From: DATKLX01 sp035542155
Lineage (GTDB): Bacteria > Chloroflexota > Anaerolineae > Anaerolineales > Anaerolineaceae
Assembly (NCBI GenBank): GCA_035542155.1
Contig: DATKLX010000077.1
Location: 1-58,193 of the forward strand
Direction: 5' to 3'
DNA length: 58,193 nt
The notes under the pieces were generated by a model. It was not told the DNA's origin. It saw nothing but the letters and a program-made list of their open reading frames with translations, and made no database searches. Position numbers and translations under genes: made by a program. How positions within the stretch are numbered: the stretch's first letter is position 1; every line of letters begins with the position of its first letter. Of the stretch, positions 33,203 to 40,557 are shown piece after piece.

Positions 33203-34696
33203 ATGAAGACCATCGTCGCATTCTTCCAAGATACCCTGAGAGCGTGGTATTTCCCGGAAAATACCTGGCTGGCCCGCTGGCTGGAACGGATCTGGCTCCC
33301 GGGACTGTATTTGATCGGCCTTTTCCAATGGGCTGATTTCCTGGATTGGGGCAGGATCCCGTTGGGCATGGCTGATTGGCCCACCGTCGTTACCCCGCGT
33401 CTGTTCGTGCTGCAAGATGCGCTCAGGAAAGGCCTCTTTCCGCTGCACAGCCTGAAACCCATTTTGATGTTTATTTCAAACGGAACGGAAGGCATCACCG
33501 ATCGCTTCCTGGCAATCCCGGATATCATTCTTTCTCCACAAATCTTGCTTCTTAAGGTGATCGATCCAGGGATTTTTCTCCTGGTCGATTTGCTCCTGCT
33601 TTATTCGCTGGGCTTTTTAGGGCTCAACCTGATCCGGCGGAAATACGCCCTGGGCCTGGGGGTTTTCAGCGCGCTCTTCTTGCTCTTTAACTTCAACGGC
33701 CACATCGTCGACCACCTCTTTATCGGGCACGCGACCTGGTTTTCGTATTTTCTCCTGCCATACTTCGTCCTCCTCGTTCTCGAACTCCTCGAAGGGCATG
33801 AGGAATGGGGCTGGGCTTTAAAGGTCAGCCTTCTCCTGCTCGCCATCTTATTGCAGGGCGGAATCCATCAATATATTCAACTGTTGATGTTCCTGGGGCT
33901 GTTGGGATTATTCGCCGCGCAGTTTCGAAAAACGAGCTGGACCGCAGTGGGCTTTTCAGTATTGATCGCTGCGTTCCGCATTGTACCTTCTAGTCTGGTC
34001 TCCTCCAACGCGAACCTGGAGTTCCTGGGCGGGTTCACCACGTTCAATGAGGCGCTGCGGGGTCTTACGAGCCTGGTCGAGCCAGCCCAGGTCGCCGGGA
34101 ATATCTCTCGCCTCAATCCTTATGTGGCCTGGTGGGAATTCGATTATTACGTCGGCTGGATGGGCCTGGCCTTCGTTGCCGGGCTGCTGTTCCTCGGGTG
34201 GCGCCTGAAGGTCTTTTCGACAAGTCCCTACGGCCGCGCAATCCTGGCCCCGGCGCTGGTGCTGGCGCTTTTCAGCGTCGGCCGCCTGTATAAACCCGTC
34301 TTTTTGCTCCATATCCCATTGTTAGACGGCGAGCGAGTTGGTTCGCGGTTCTTGTTCATCCCCTTCCTCTTTGCCCTCTTTCTCGCCGCTCTGGCCGGGC
34401 AGCGCCTGCTGGAACGGTATCCGATCAAGGCAGACGGGCAGCTCTTTCTGCTCGGAGCCTTCCTGGTTCTCTTTAATGACCTCCAGCAGCACCTCGAGTC
34501 CTGGGGGATCGATCGCCTGAGCGTGATTTCAGATGTAAAGCAGGTCGACCCGGCCCTGTGGGTGGTGGCTAACCACGCGGATCCTATCTATCAGGTCGCG
34601 CTCATCGCCGGGGGCGCGATCTCAGTGGCCAGTCTGGCGGTTTTGTGGTGGTTAAGTGCTCAGGCGCGGCCCTCCCCAACCCTGGCAGAGCCTTAA
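33203..34696 (+). CDS. Polytopic membrane protein, GT-C-like
   Basis: A 497-residue integral membrane protein with about ten membrane segments. The first outer loop is long and acidic/aromatic (QWADFLDWGRIPLGMADWPTVVTPRLF). The later stretches LLQGGIHQYIQLLMFLGL and LDGERVGSRFLFIPFLFALFLAALAG resemble the layout of lipid-linked-sugar (GT-C) transferases and YfhO-like proteins. I cannot assign a catalytic motif with confidence, so it is best called a GT-C-like protein of unknown function. It is a single gene with its own promoter, and a GC-rich inverted repeat follows about 45 bases after the stop. Confidence 0.85.
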   Translation: MKTIVAFFQDTLRAWYFPENTWLARWLERIWLPGLYLIGLFQWADFLDWGRIPLGMADWPTVVTPRLFVLQDALRKGLFPLHSLKPILMFISNGTEGITDRFLAIPDIILSPQILLLKVIDPGIFLLVDLLLLYSLGFLGLNLIRRKYALGLGVFSALFLLFNFNGHIVDHLFIGHATWFSYFLLPYFVLLVLELLEGHEEWGWALKVSLLLLAILLQGGIHQYIQLLMFLGLLGLFAAQFRKTSWTAVGFSVLIAAFRIVPSSLVSSNANLEFLGGFTTFNEALRGLTSLVEPAQVAGNISRLNPYVAWWEFDYYVGWMGLAFVAGLLFLGWRLKVFSTSPYGRAILAPALVLALFSVGRLYKPVFLLHIPLLDGERVGSRFLFIPFLFALFLAALAGQRLLERYPIKADGQLFLLGAFLVLFNDLQQHLESWGIDRLSVISDVKQVDPALWVVANHADPIYQVALIAGGAISVASLAVLWWLSAQARPSPTLAEP

Positions 34697-34740
34697 GCTG
34701 TCTTCGACCCACACAGTTTTCCAAATGTTGCCCTTAACTG

Positions 34741-34774
34741 GTCCGCTCGCCCCGATGTGCTGAGGCGAGCGGAC
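34741..34774. terminator. GC-rich hairpin between convergent genes
   Basis: GTCCGCTCGCC (34741-34751) and GGCGAGCGGAC (34764-34774) form a perfect 11-bp stem between the convergent membrane-protein and miaB genes. Neither side has a T-run, so it could act for both directions only as a weak or factor-assisted terminator. Confidence 0.5.
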
Positions 34775-34814
34775 GGTTAGAGGGAACTGGTAATATCAAT
34801 CAGAAAGGTAAATG

Positions 34815-36128
34815 CTAGGCCAGCATGCCCTGCATGGACCAGGGACCGGTCCAGGTGATCTGCACCGGCAGGACTTTGCCCCTGATCTCCCGCCCGGCCT
34901 CGACGAACACCAGCTTGTTGGTCTCGGTGCGCCCTTTCCAGCGCCCTTTGACCGGATCTTCGAAGAGGACCGGCACGGTTTGGCCCAGGTAGCCGGCGTG
35001 GATCCCGGCTGCGATCTGCTCCTGCAGGTTCTCCAACTGGCGGAAGCGGTCCATCTTCTCTGCATCGCTGACGTCGTCAACCATGCGCCGGCTGGCGACC
35101 GTTCCCGGACGGCTGGAATAGCGCGCCAGGTGGGCTACGTCCAGCTTGAGCTCGGCCAGGAGGTCGTAGGTCTCCTCGAACTGCTCGTCCGTCTCGCCGG
35201 GGAAGCCGACGATGATGTCCGTGGCGATCGACACGCCGGGGATGCGCGCGCGGATCTTTTCTACCAGGCGGTAATAGTCCTCGCGGGTGTAGCCGCGCTT
35301 CATGTTTCCCAGGACTTCATTGTTGCCCGCCTGGACCGGGACCTCGATGTGCGGCATCACCCTGGGCAGCTCTGCTACCGTGTCAAGCAGCTCGTCGGTC
35401 ATCCATTTGGGATGAGAGGTGAGGAAGCGGATCCGCTCGATGCCCTCGATCTCATGGACGCTGCGGAGCAGCCCGGCCAGGTTCGGACCCCCGGGGATAT
35501 CTTTGCCGTAGCGATCCACGATCTGGCCGAGGAGGGTGACTTCTTTGACCCCCTGCCTCGCCAGAGCGCGCGCCTCGCTCAAAATGTCTTCCGCCGGGCG
35601 GGAGCGCTCGATCCCGCGGCGGAAGGGGATGATGCAGAAGGTGCAGGCGTGCGAGCAGCCGTATACGATCGGGATGTGGGCCGAGACCAGCCGGCCGCGT
35701 TCTTCGAGCGGCAGGACCAGCTCGCCGTCCAGGGTATCGTAGCGGCGGCGGGTCTCCGCCTGCTCGAGCTGGTAGCTTTCATCCTGGGTCAGGTAAGCCA
35801 GGAGCGGGCCAGGGTCCGAGGGCGGGGAGAACACGTCGACGTACGGGAAGCGGGCGACCAGCCTGGGATCTGGCCTGACCCCTACCAGGCAGCCCATCAG
35901 GTTGATCACCAGGTCGGGGCGGCTGTCCTTGAGCGGGCGCAGCGACGAGAGCCGGCCATACGCCTTGTTCTCGGCGCTCTGGCGCACCACGCAGGTGTTG
36001 AGCACGATCACATCGGCATTTTCAGGCTGGTCGGTGCCTTCGTAACCCAGGCGTTCGAGCGCCGAGGCTACCCGCTGCGAGTCGGCCACGTTCATCTGGC
36101 AGCCTTCGGTCCAAATGTGGTATCTCAT
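34815..36128 (-). CDS. miaB: tRNA-2-methylthio-N6-dimethylallyladenosine synthase
   Basis: A radical-SAM methylthiotransferase that adds the 2-methylthio group to i6A37 of tRNAs, 437 residues. The N-terminal UPF0004 domain has its three Fe-S cysteines in TEGCQMNVADSQ, VLNTCVVRQSAENK and LMGCLVG. The radical-SAM CxxxCxxC is at Cys158, Cys162 and Cys165 (GCSHACTFC). A TRAM domain ends the protein. The start at 36128 is fixed by the GCQMN N-terminus. TATAAT lies seven bases upstream with no Shine-Dalgarno, so the mRNA may be leaderless. The frame is open upstream without family similarity. Confidence 0.94.
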   Translation of the reverse strand: MRYHIWTEGCQMNVADSQRVASALERLGYEGTDQPENADVIVLNTCVVRQSAENKAYGRLSSLRPLKDSRPDLVINLMGCLVGVRPDPRLVARFPYVDVFSPPSDPGPLLAYLTQDESYQLEQAETRRRYDTLDGELVLPLEERGRLVSAHIPIVYGCSHACTFCIIPFRRGIERSRPAEDILSEARALARQGVKEVTLLGQIVDRYGKDIPGGPNLAGLLRSVHEIEGIERIRFLTSHPKWMTDELLDTVAELPRVMPHIEVPVQAGNNEVLGNMKRGYTREDYYRLVEKIRARIPGVSIATDIIVGFPGETDEQFEETYDLLAELKLDVAHLARYSSRPGTVASRRMVDDVSDAEKMDRFRQLENLQEQIAAGIHAGYLGQTVPVLFEDPVKGRWKGRTETNKLVFVEAGREIRGKVLPVQITWTGPWSMQGMLA

Positions 36129-36135
36129 GCGCCGA

Positions 36136-36141
36136 ATTATA
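36136..36141 (-). promoter_or_regulatory. -10 box directly upstream of miaB
   Basis: TATAAT on the minus strand ends seven bases before the miaB ATG. That spacing would place the transcription start at the A of the start codon. No convincing -35 is seen. Confidence 0.55.
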
Positions 36142-36178
36142 TCAAAAGAATGAAAGAAAATCGGAGTAAAATGGGTAA

Positions 36179-36325
36179 GAATCGAGAACCGAGAACAGTA
36201 AAAGAAGAGAACGGAGAGCGGACCTTCGGCAGTTACCTGGTTGCTAAGTTGATTGGTAAACTGGGCTTTTCCCCCGTGCATTCTTTCCTGATTCCCTGAG
36301 CAACCGATTTACGAAGCAACAAAAG
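36179..36325. repeat. Heptamer run followed by inverted octamer runs
   Basis: At 36179-36222 the sequence has a seven-base period (AATCGAG, AACCGAG, AACAGTA, AAAGAAG, AGAACGG, AGAGCGG). From 36230 it changes to an eight-base period (AGTTACCT, GGTTGCTA, AGTTGATT, GGTAAACT). At 36298-36325 the reverse complement of the octamer family appears (GAGCAACC, GATTTACG, AAGCAACA), giving an imperfect inverted repeat. This fills most of the gap between the divergent miaB and C39 genes. Confidence 0.6.
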
Positions 36326-36352
36326 GCTGATTTTCCTCGTTTGGAAGCCTGA

Positions 36353-36358
36353 TACAAT
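36353..36358 (+). promoter_or_regulatory. Extended -10 of the C39 peptidase gene
   Basis: TGATACAAT carries TACAAT at 36353-36358, seven bases before the ATG, with no Shine-Dalgarno. A leaderless transcript is likely. Confidence 0.5.
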
Positions 36359-36365
36359 AAGGCCC

Positions 36366-37652
36366 ATGCATCGATCTGACATCCTCAAGTTCCTTATGGG
36401 GGCATTTACTGCTGCTTTACTGGCATTCGTGGTCTATCAAATCCCCCCGGTCCACGGGAGATTGGCGTGGCGGGTGGACCTGGTCCGCGCATATATTGGC
36501 GGGATGATCTACCCGGCGGACCGCGCGCCGACTCCGATCGCCCGCGCGAGCATGGACCCGCGCGCCCTGACTCTCTATACCCCGCCGGCGCCGGCAACCC
36601 GGCCCACACCGGCGGCGGACAGCCCATCCGATCCCTCCACCGCCGCACCTCAGCCGGCCCTCCCACTGACCGAGGCTCCCGCGCTCACTCCCACCCCCCT
36701 GCCGGACCAGGTCAGGCTCGAGCCGCCCGCGTATGAAAAACAGACCATCAACAACTGCGGCCCGGCGACCCTGGCCCTTTACCTGCGCATGTACGGTTGG
36801 GAAGGCAGCCAGAAAGACATCGCGGACATGGTCAAACCCTTCCCCGAGGACCGCAATGTCAACGTGGATGAGCTGGAGTATTTCGTCCGCACCCGCGTTG
36901 GCTGGCTGACCTACCAGTACCGCGTCGGCGAGAAAGTGGAGACGATCAAGCGTTTCCTCGCTGCCGGCATGCCGGTGATGATCGAGGAGACCTTTAAAAT
37001 GGACCAGCCTGGCTGGCCGCGCGACGATCTCTGGGCCGGGCATTACCTGCTGATCACCGGCTATAACGACGCGCAAAAAGCCTTTACCACTCAAGATACC
37101 TACTACGGCCCGAACCGCCCGGTTGATTATGGCGAGCTCGACCGTAACTGGGAGTCTTTCAACCGCGTGCTGATCCTGATTTACCGCCCCGAAGACGAGC
37201 CTGCCGTTCAATCGATCCTCGGCGCGGATTGGGACCGGGACGCGAACCGGGAGCATGCCCTCGCCCAGGCCCAGGCCGAGGCGGAAGCAGACCCGAAGGA
37301 TGCCTTTGCCTGGTTCAATGCGGGGACCAACCTGGTCTATTTCGAACGCTACGCCGAGGCGGTTCAGGCGTACGACACCGCCCGCCAGATCGGCCTGCCC
37401 CAGCGTATGTTCCGCTACCAGTTTGGGCCATTCCTGGCCTATTTCAACGCCAGCCGGGACGACGATTTGCTCGCCCTCACCCAGTATGCCCTCGAGCGCA
37501 CGCCCAACTCGGAAGAGGCCCGCCTCTGGCATGGCTGGGCTCTCTACCGCAAAGGCGATAAATCCGGCGCGGCCGGCGAATTCCACAAGGCCCTCGAGCT
37601 CCGCCCCGGCTATGGGGATGCGGAGTATGCGGTGAATTTCGTGGGGCAGTAA
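36366..37652 (+). CDS. C39-like cysteine peptidase with TPR tail, membrane-anchored
   Basis: A 428-residue protein. One N-terminal hydrophobic helix (LMGAFTAALLAFVVYQI) and a Pro/Thr-rich spacer to about residue 120 put the rest outside the membrane. The peptidase_C39_2-like domain has Cys131 in NNCGPATLALYLRMYGW and His226 in WAGHYLLITGYND, followed by TTQDTYYGP. From about 310 TPR-like helices follow (DAFAWFNAGTNLVYFERYAEA, NSEEARLWHGWALYRKGD). It is not fused to an ABC exporter, so it is not a bacteriocin-processing transporter. The substrate is unknown. A short octamer-repeat inverted structure comes straight after the stop. Confidence 0.9.
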   Translation: MHRSDILKFLMGAFTAALLAFVVYQIPPVHGRLAWRVDLVRAYIGGMIYPADRAPTPIARASMDPRALTLYTPPAPATRPTPAADSPSDPSTAAPQPALPLTEAPALTPTPLPDQVRLEPPAYEKQTINNCGPATLALYLRMYGWEGSQKDIADMVKPFPEDRNVNVDELEYFVRTRVGWLTYQYRVGEKVETIKRFLAAGMPVMIEETFKMDQPGWPRDDLWAGHYLLITGYNDAQKAFTTQDTYYGPNRPVDYGELDRNWESFNRVLILIYRPEDEPAVQSILGADWDRDANREHALAQAQAEAEADPKDAFAWFNAGTNLVYFERYAEAVQAYDTARQIGLPQRMFRYQFGPFLAYFNASRDDDLLALTQYALERTPNSEEARLWHGWALYRKGDKSGAAGEFHKALELRPGYGDAEYAVNFVGQ

Positions 37653-37656
37653 GCAA

Positions 37657-37735
37657 AAGTTGCGTAGTTACCTGGTTGCTCACTTGCTTGGTCCCGTAAG
37701 AACCTGAGAAACTAAGCAACTAATGAACCGTTCTC
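37657..37735. repeat. Octamer repeats arranged as an inverted repeat
   Basis: The left arm reads AGTTGCGT, AGTTACCT, GGTTGCTC, ACTTGCTT. The right arm reads AAGAACCT, GAGAAACT, AAGCAACT, AATGAACC, which is the reverse-complement family. The two arms can fold as an imperfect hairpin directly downstream of the C39 gene. Confidence 0.6.
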
Positions 37736-37795
37736 TTCTGCTATACTCTATTCATGCCCTCCGACGTGGATTTCCCTTCCCTCGAGGAGATTTCG

Positions 37796-38419
37796 ATGAG
37801 CCGCAAGTATTTCTGTTTGTTGCTGGGCTCGCTGGTCCTGGCGGCCTGCCTGCCGCCTGGTCCGACACTCACGGCAGCGCCGTCGGAGGCCGCCAGCTTT
37901 CCGAAAACTGGCAGCGTCGCTCCCAGCGAAACGCCCCAACCCAACCCAACTTCGACGACTGAGCCGCCCACGGAGACCCCGCAGCCCAATCCGCCGGCTG
38001 CGGAGCCGACCCGGTCCTCACCCCCACCGGGATGGGAGGAATTTATCTTCACCCAGTACGGTGAGCTTGCCGTCTGGTACGATCCCGCCGCCTGGATGCC
38101 GGATAAAGCTCCCGGGCAGGGACGCCTGACCAGCGTTGCCATGGCGAACTGCCTGATCACGGACTCCTGGCCGACCCAGCCGCCGCTGTTCGATCCCTCT
38201 TCCTTTACCCTCGGCTGGCTCGAGTTCCAGGTTGCCCAGGCCGAGCAGAACGGCCAGCGCGTTCTGTGGTATAAATTGCTGAGCGGTCCGGCCAACAACC
38301 CGTATCCGACCCAGGGCGTGGCGCCCGTCTTCGTTATCGCGGCACCCCTGCCGCAGCCCGAGCCGTGCATCCAGGCCGCCCAGGCTTCGTTGATTACGCT
38401 CCACCTCGCCCCGCAGTAA
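37796..38419 (+). CDS. Lipoprotein of unknown function
   Basis: A 207-residue lipoprotein. The signal MSRKYFCLLLGSLVLAAC has the lipid Cys at 18; a Thr/Pro-rich linker to about residue 80 follows, then a compact domain (WEEFIFTQYGELAVWYDPAAWM to the end) with two cysteines that could pair. I recognise no family. Start choice: GAGGAG lies six bases before ATG 37796. An in-frame ATG at 37754 follows TATACT (37742-37747) by six bases and would be a leaderless alternative with a 14-residue extension that spoils the signal peptide. It is the first gene of a tight four-gene run. Confidence 0.85.
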   Translation: MSRKYFCLLLGSLVLAACLPPGPTLTAAPSEAASFPKTGSVAPSETPQPNPTSTTEPPTETPQPNPPAAEPTRSSPPPGWEEFIFTQYGELAVWYDPAAWMPDKAPGQGRLTSVAMANCLITDSWPTQPPLFDPSSFTLGWLEFQVAQAEQNGQRVLWYKLLSGPANNPYPTQGVAPVFVIAAPLPQPEPCIQAAQASLITLHLAPQ

Positions 38420-38426
38420 TCCTCTC

Positions 38427-39872
38427 ATGCAGCCTTCAAGCCCTCCACCGCACCAACCCAATTCTTCTCAGACCCACCGCAACGTCCTGCTGTCTTGCGC
38501 CGTACTGCTGGTGGCGGTCTGCGTCGGGCTGAGCCTGCTGTCCGCCGCCGGGGTGGGTGTGGGCCTGTGGAGTGCGCGCGTTGCCCGTCCCACGCCGGCC
38601 CCGACCCGGATCCAGATCACCCCGCTGCCCACCTCCACCCTCGACCCGGCCCAGACCCCCGTTGGACTGCCCGAGCCTCCCCCCGCGCAAATCGCAGCCC
38701 AGATGGACCGCATCCAGGCCCAGGTGATTGAGATCCGCGGTCTGCGGCCATCCTTCGCAGTCCCGCGCGGGCTGCTCACTCACGCCGGGCTGCAGAAGAA
38801 GGTAGTCCAGGATTTTTTCAAAGAATACACTCCCGAGAAGGCCGCCGATGACGCCGTGCTGCTGGAGCTGGTCGGGCTGGTTCCCCAGGGCTTCGATTTG
38901 ATCGATTTCTATACCCGCCTGTACACCGAGCAGGTCGCCGGGTTTTACGATAACGAGGCCAAGGAGATGTACGTCATCCAGGATGAAAGCTTCACCGGCG
39001 TGGAGCGCGACACCTATTCGCACGAGTACACTCATTTCCTTCAGGATGCCAATTTCGATTTCAAAAACCGCATGGGCGACTCGACCAGGGCCTGCGCAGG
39101 CCAGTCCGACCGCTGCGCCGGCGTCCAGGCGCTGATCGAGGGCGACGCCGTGATGACCGAGCAGATCTGGCTGGCGCGCTACGTGACGCCCGAGGATCAG
39201 CAGCAGATTTTCCGTTCCGCCCAGACCAGCTCGTTCCCGGTCTACCAGAGCTCGCCCCAATATTTCCAGCAGGATTTTCTCTTCCCGTACCGCCAGGGCG
39301 CGGAGTTTGTCCAATCCCTTTACGACCAGGGCGGGTATAACGCCGTCGACCAGGCCTTCGAGCACCCGCCGGTATCCAGCGAGCAGATCCTCCACCCAGG
39401 CAAATATCCCGCCGAAACGCCCCTCCCCGTCCAGATCCCCGACCTGGCGGCGGCGCTCGGGAAAGACTGGCGCCAGGTGAAAGACGATACCCTCGGCGAA
39501 TGGGCGACGTACCTGATCCTGACTGCGGGTGAGGATGAGCAGGCGCGCCTGAGCGCAGCCGAGGGACGCAAGGGGGCCTCCGGCTGGGGCGGCGACCGGG
39601 TCAGAGTCTATCTGCACGATCCCGATGGGGCCAGGGTCCTGGTGGCGCTCGCCGCCTGGGATACGGAGCGTGACGCGCAGGAGTTCCAGGCCGCTTTCGA
39701 GCGCTACGCCCGCCGGCGTTTTGGCAAACCGCTCGACAATTCTGGCGCCCTACGCTGGCAGTCGCCCCAGGGCCTGGTCCAGTTCTCGCGCACATCCACC
39801 CACACTCTCTGGCTCATCGCCCCTGATGCACAAACGATCGAGGGGATAGTCGAAAATTCTTATGTCCCTTGA
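38427..39872 (+). CDS. Membrane-anchored zinc metallopeptidase-like protein (HEYTH)
   Basis: A 481-residue protein with one N-terminal membrane helix (VLLSCAVLLVAVCVGLSLLSAAGVG region), a Pro/Thr linker and an outside domain. His199-Glu-Tyr-Thr-His203 in DTYSHEYTHFLQDANFDF matches HExxH. About 40 residues later QALIEGDAVMTEQIW supplies a glutamate in the position of the third gluzincin ligand. The preceding stretch VAGFYDNEAKEMYVIQDESF also looks like a metallopeptidase active-site strand. The exact family is not recognised. Substrates may be envelope proteins. It begins eight bases after the lipoprotein and overlaps the HAD gene by 11 bases. Confidence 0.88.
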   Translation: MQPSSPPPHQPNSSQTHRNVLLSCAVLLVAVCVGLSLLSAAGVGVGLWSARVARPTPAPTRIQITPLPTSTLDPAQTPVGLPEPPPAQIAAQMDRIQAQVIEIRGLRPSFAVPRGLLTHAGLQKKVVQDFFKEYTPEKAADDAVLLELVGLVPQGFDLIDFYTRLYTEQVAGFYDNEAKEMYVIQDESFTGVERDTYSHEYTHFLQDANFDFKNRMGDSTRACAGQSDRCAGVQALIEGDAVMTEQIWLARYVTPEDQQQIFRSAQTSSFPVYQSSPQYFQQDFLFPYRQGAEFVQSLYDQGGYNAVDQAFEHPPVSSEQILHPGKYPAETPLPVQIPDLAAALGKDWRQVKDDTLGEWATYLILTAGEDEQARLSAAEGRKGASGWGGDRVRVYLHDPDGARVLVALAAWDTERDAQEFQAAFERYARRRFGKPLDNSGALRWQSPQGLVQFSRTSTHTLWLIAPDAQTIEGIVENSYVP

Positions 39873-40557
39873 TCTCTCCCGCATTCGCGGCCTTTGTTTC
39901 GATATCGACGGCACCCTGAGCGACACCGACGACCGTTGGGTGGCGCGCCTCGCACGCGGCCTGGCGCCTTTCCGGCCGGTGCTGTTTGGGCGCGAGCCCA
40001 AAGCGATCGCCCGGCGCGTGGTCATGGGCATCGAAAGGCCGGGGAACTTTCTCCTTGGAATTCCCGATTCTTTGGGCATTGACCGCCCGCTGGCCGATGC
40101 GCTGCGCTCGATGGAACGGGTTGGCTTGCTGCGCAGCCCGCGCCGGGATGGCTTCTGGCTCGTTCCCCAGGCGCGGGAGACCCTGGCGGCCCTGGCGCCC
40201 CACTTCCCGATGGCGGTGGTCTCGGCTCGCGACGAGCCTGACACGCAGGCCTTTCTGGAGCAGTTCGACCTGGGCTCTTTTTTTCGCTGTGTGTGCACCG
40301 CCTTTACCTGCGAGCATACCAAGCCCTATCCCGACCCGGTGCGCTGGGCGTCCGCACAGATGGGCCTATCCCCCGATCGGGTGGTGATGATCGGGGACAC
40401 GACCATCGACATCCGCGCCGGGCGAGCCGCCGGAGCGCAGACGATCGGGGTGCTGTGCGGGTTCGGCGAAGAGCCCGAGCTGCGCCGCGCCGGGGCAGAC
40501 CTGATCCTGCCCACAACAGCCAGGCTGCCTGACGCTCTCCTCCATGAATCGCCGTAA
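39862..40557 (+). CDS. HAD family phosphatase
   Basis: A cytoplasmic haloacid-dehalogenase-fold hydrolase of 231 residues. Motif I is CFDIDGTLSDTDD, with the nucleophile Asp and the +2 Asp both present. Motif II is AVVSARDE, motif III contains the lysine of HTKPYPDP, and motif IV is VVMIGDTTIDIRAGRAAG. The insertion between motifs I and II is a helical C1 cap, as in the Gph/PgmB type. The substrate is unknown; it overlaps both neighbours (11 and 14 bases), so it is translated with envelope proteins although it lacks a signal peptide itself. Confidence 0.92.
   Translation: MSLDLSRIRGLCFDIDGTLSDTDDRWVARLARGLAPFRPVLFGREPKAIARRVVMGIERPGNFLLGIPDSLGIDRPLADALRSMERVGLLRSPRRDGFWLVPQARETLAALAPHFPMAVVSARDEPDTQAFLEQFDLGSFFRCVCTAFTCEHTKPYPDPVRWASAQMGLSPDRVVMIGDTTIDIRAGRAAGAQTIGVLCGFGEEPELRRAGADLILPTTARLPDALLHESP

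Noticed and set aside
34815..36281. A 51-residue N-terminal extension of MiaB.
   Set aside because: It crosses the repeat region and the -10 box; the family begins at the GCQMN region.
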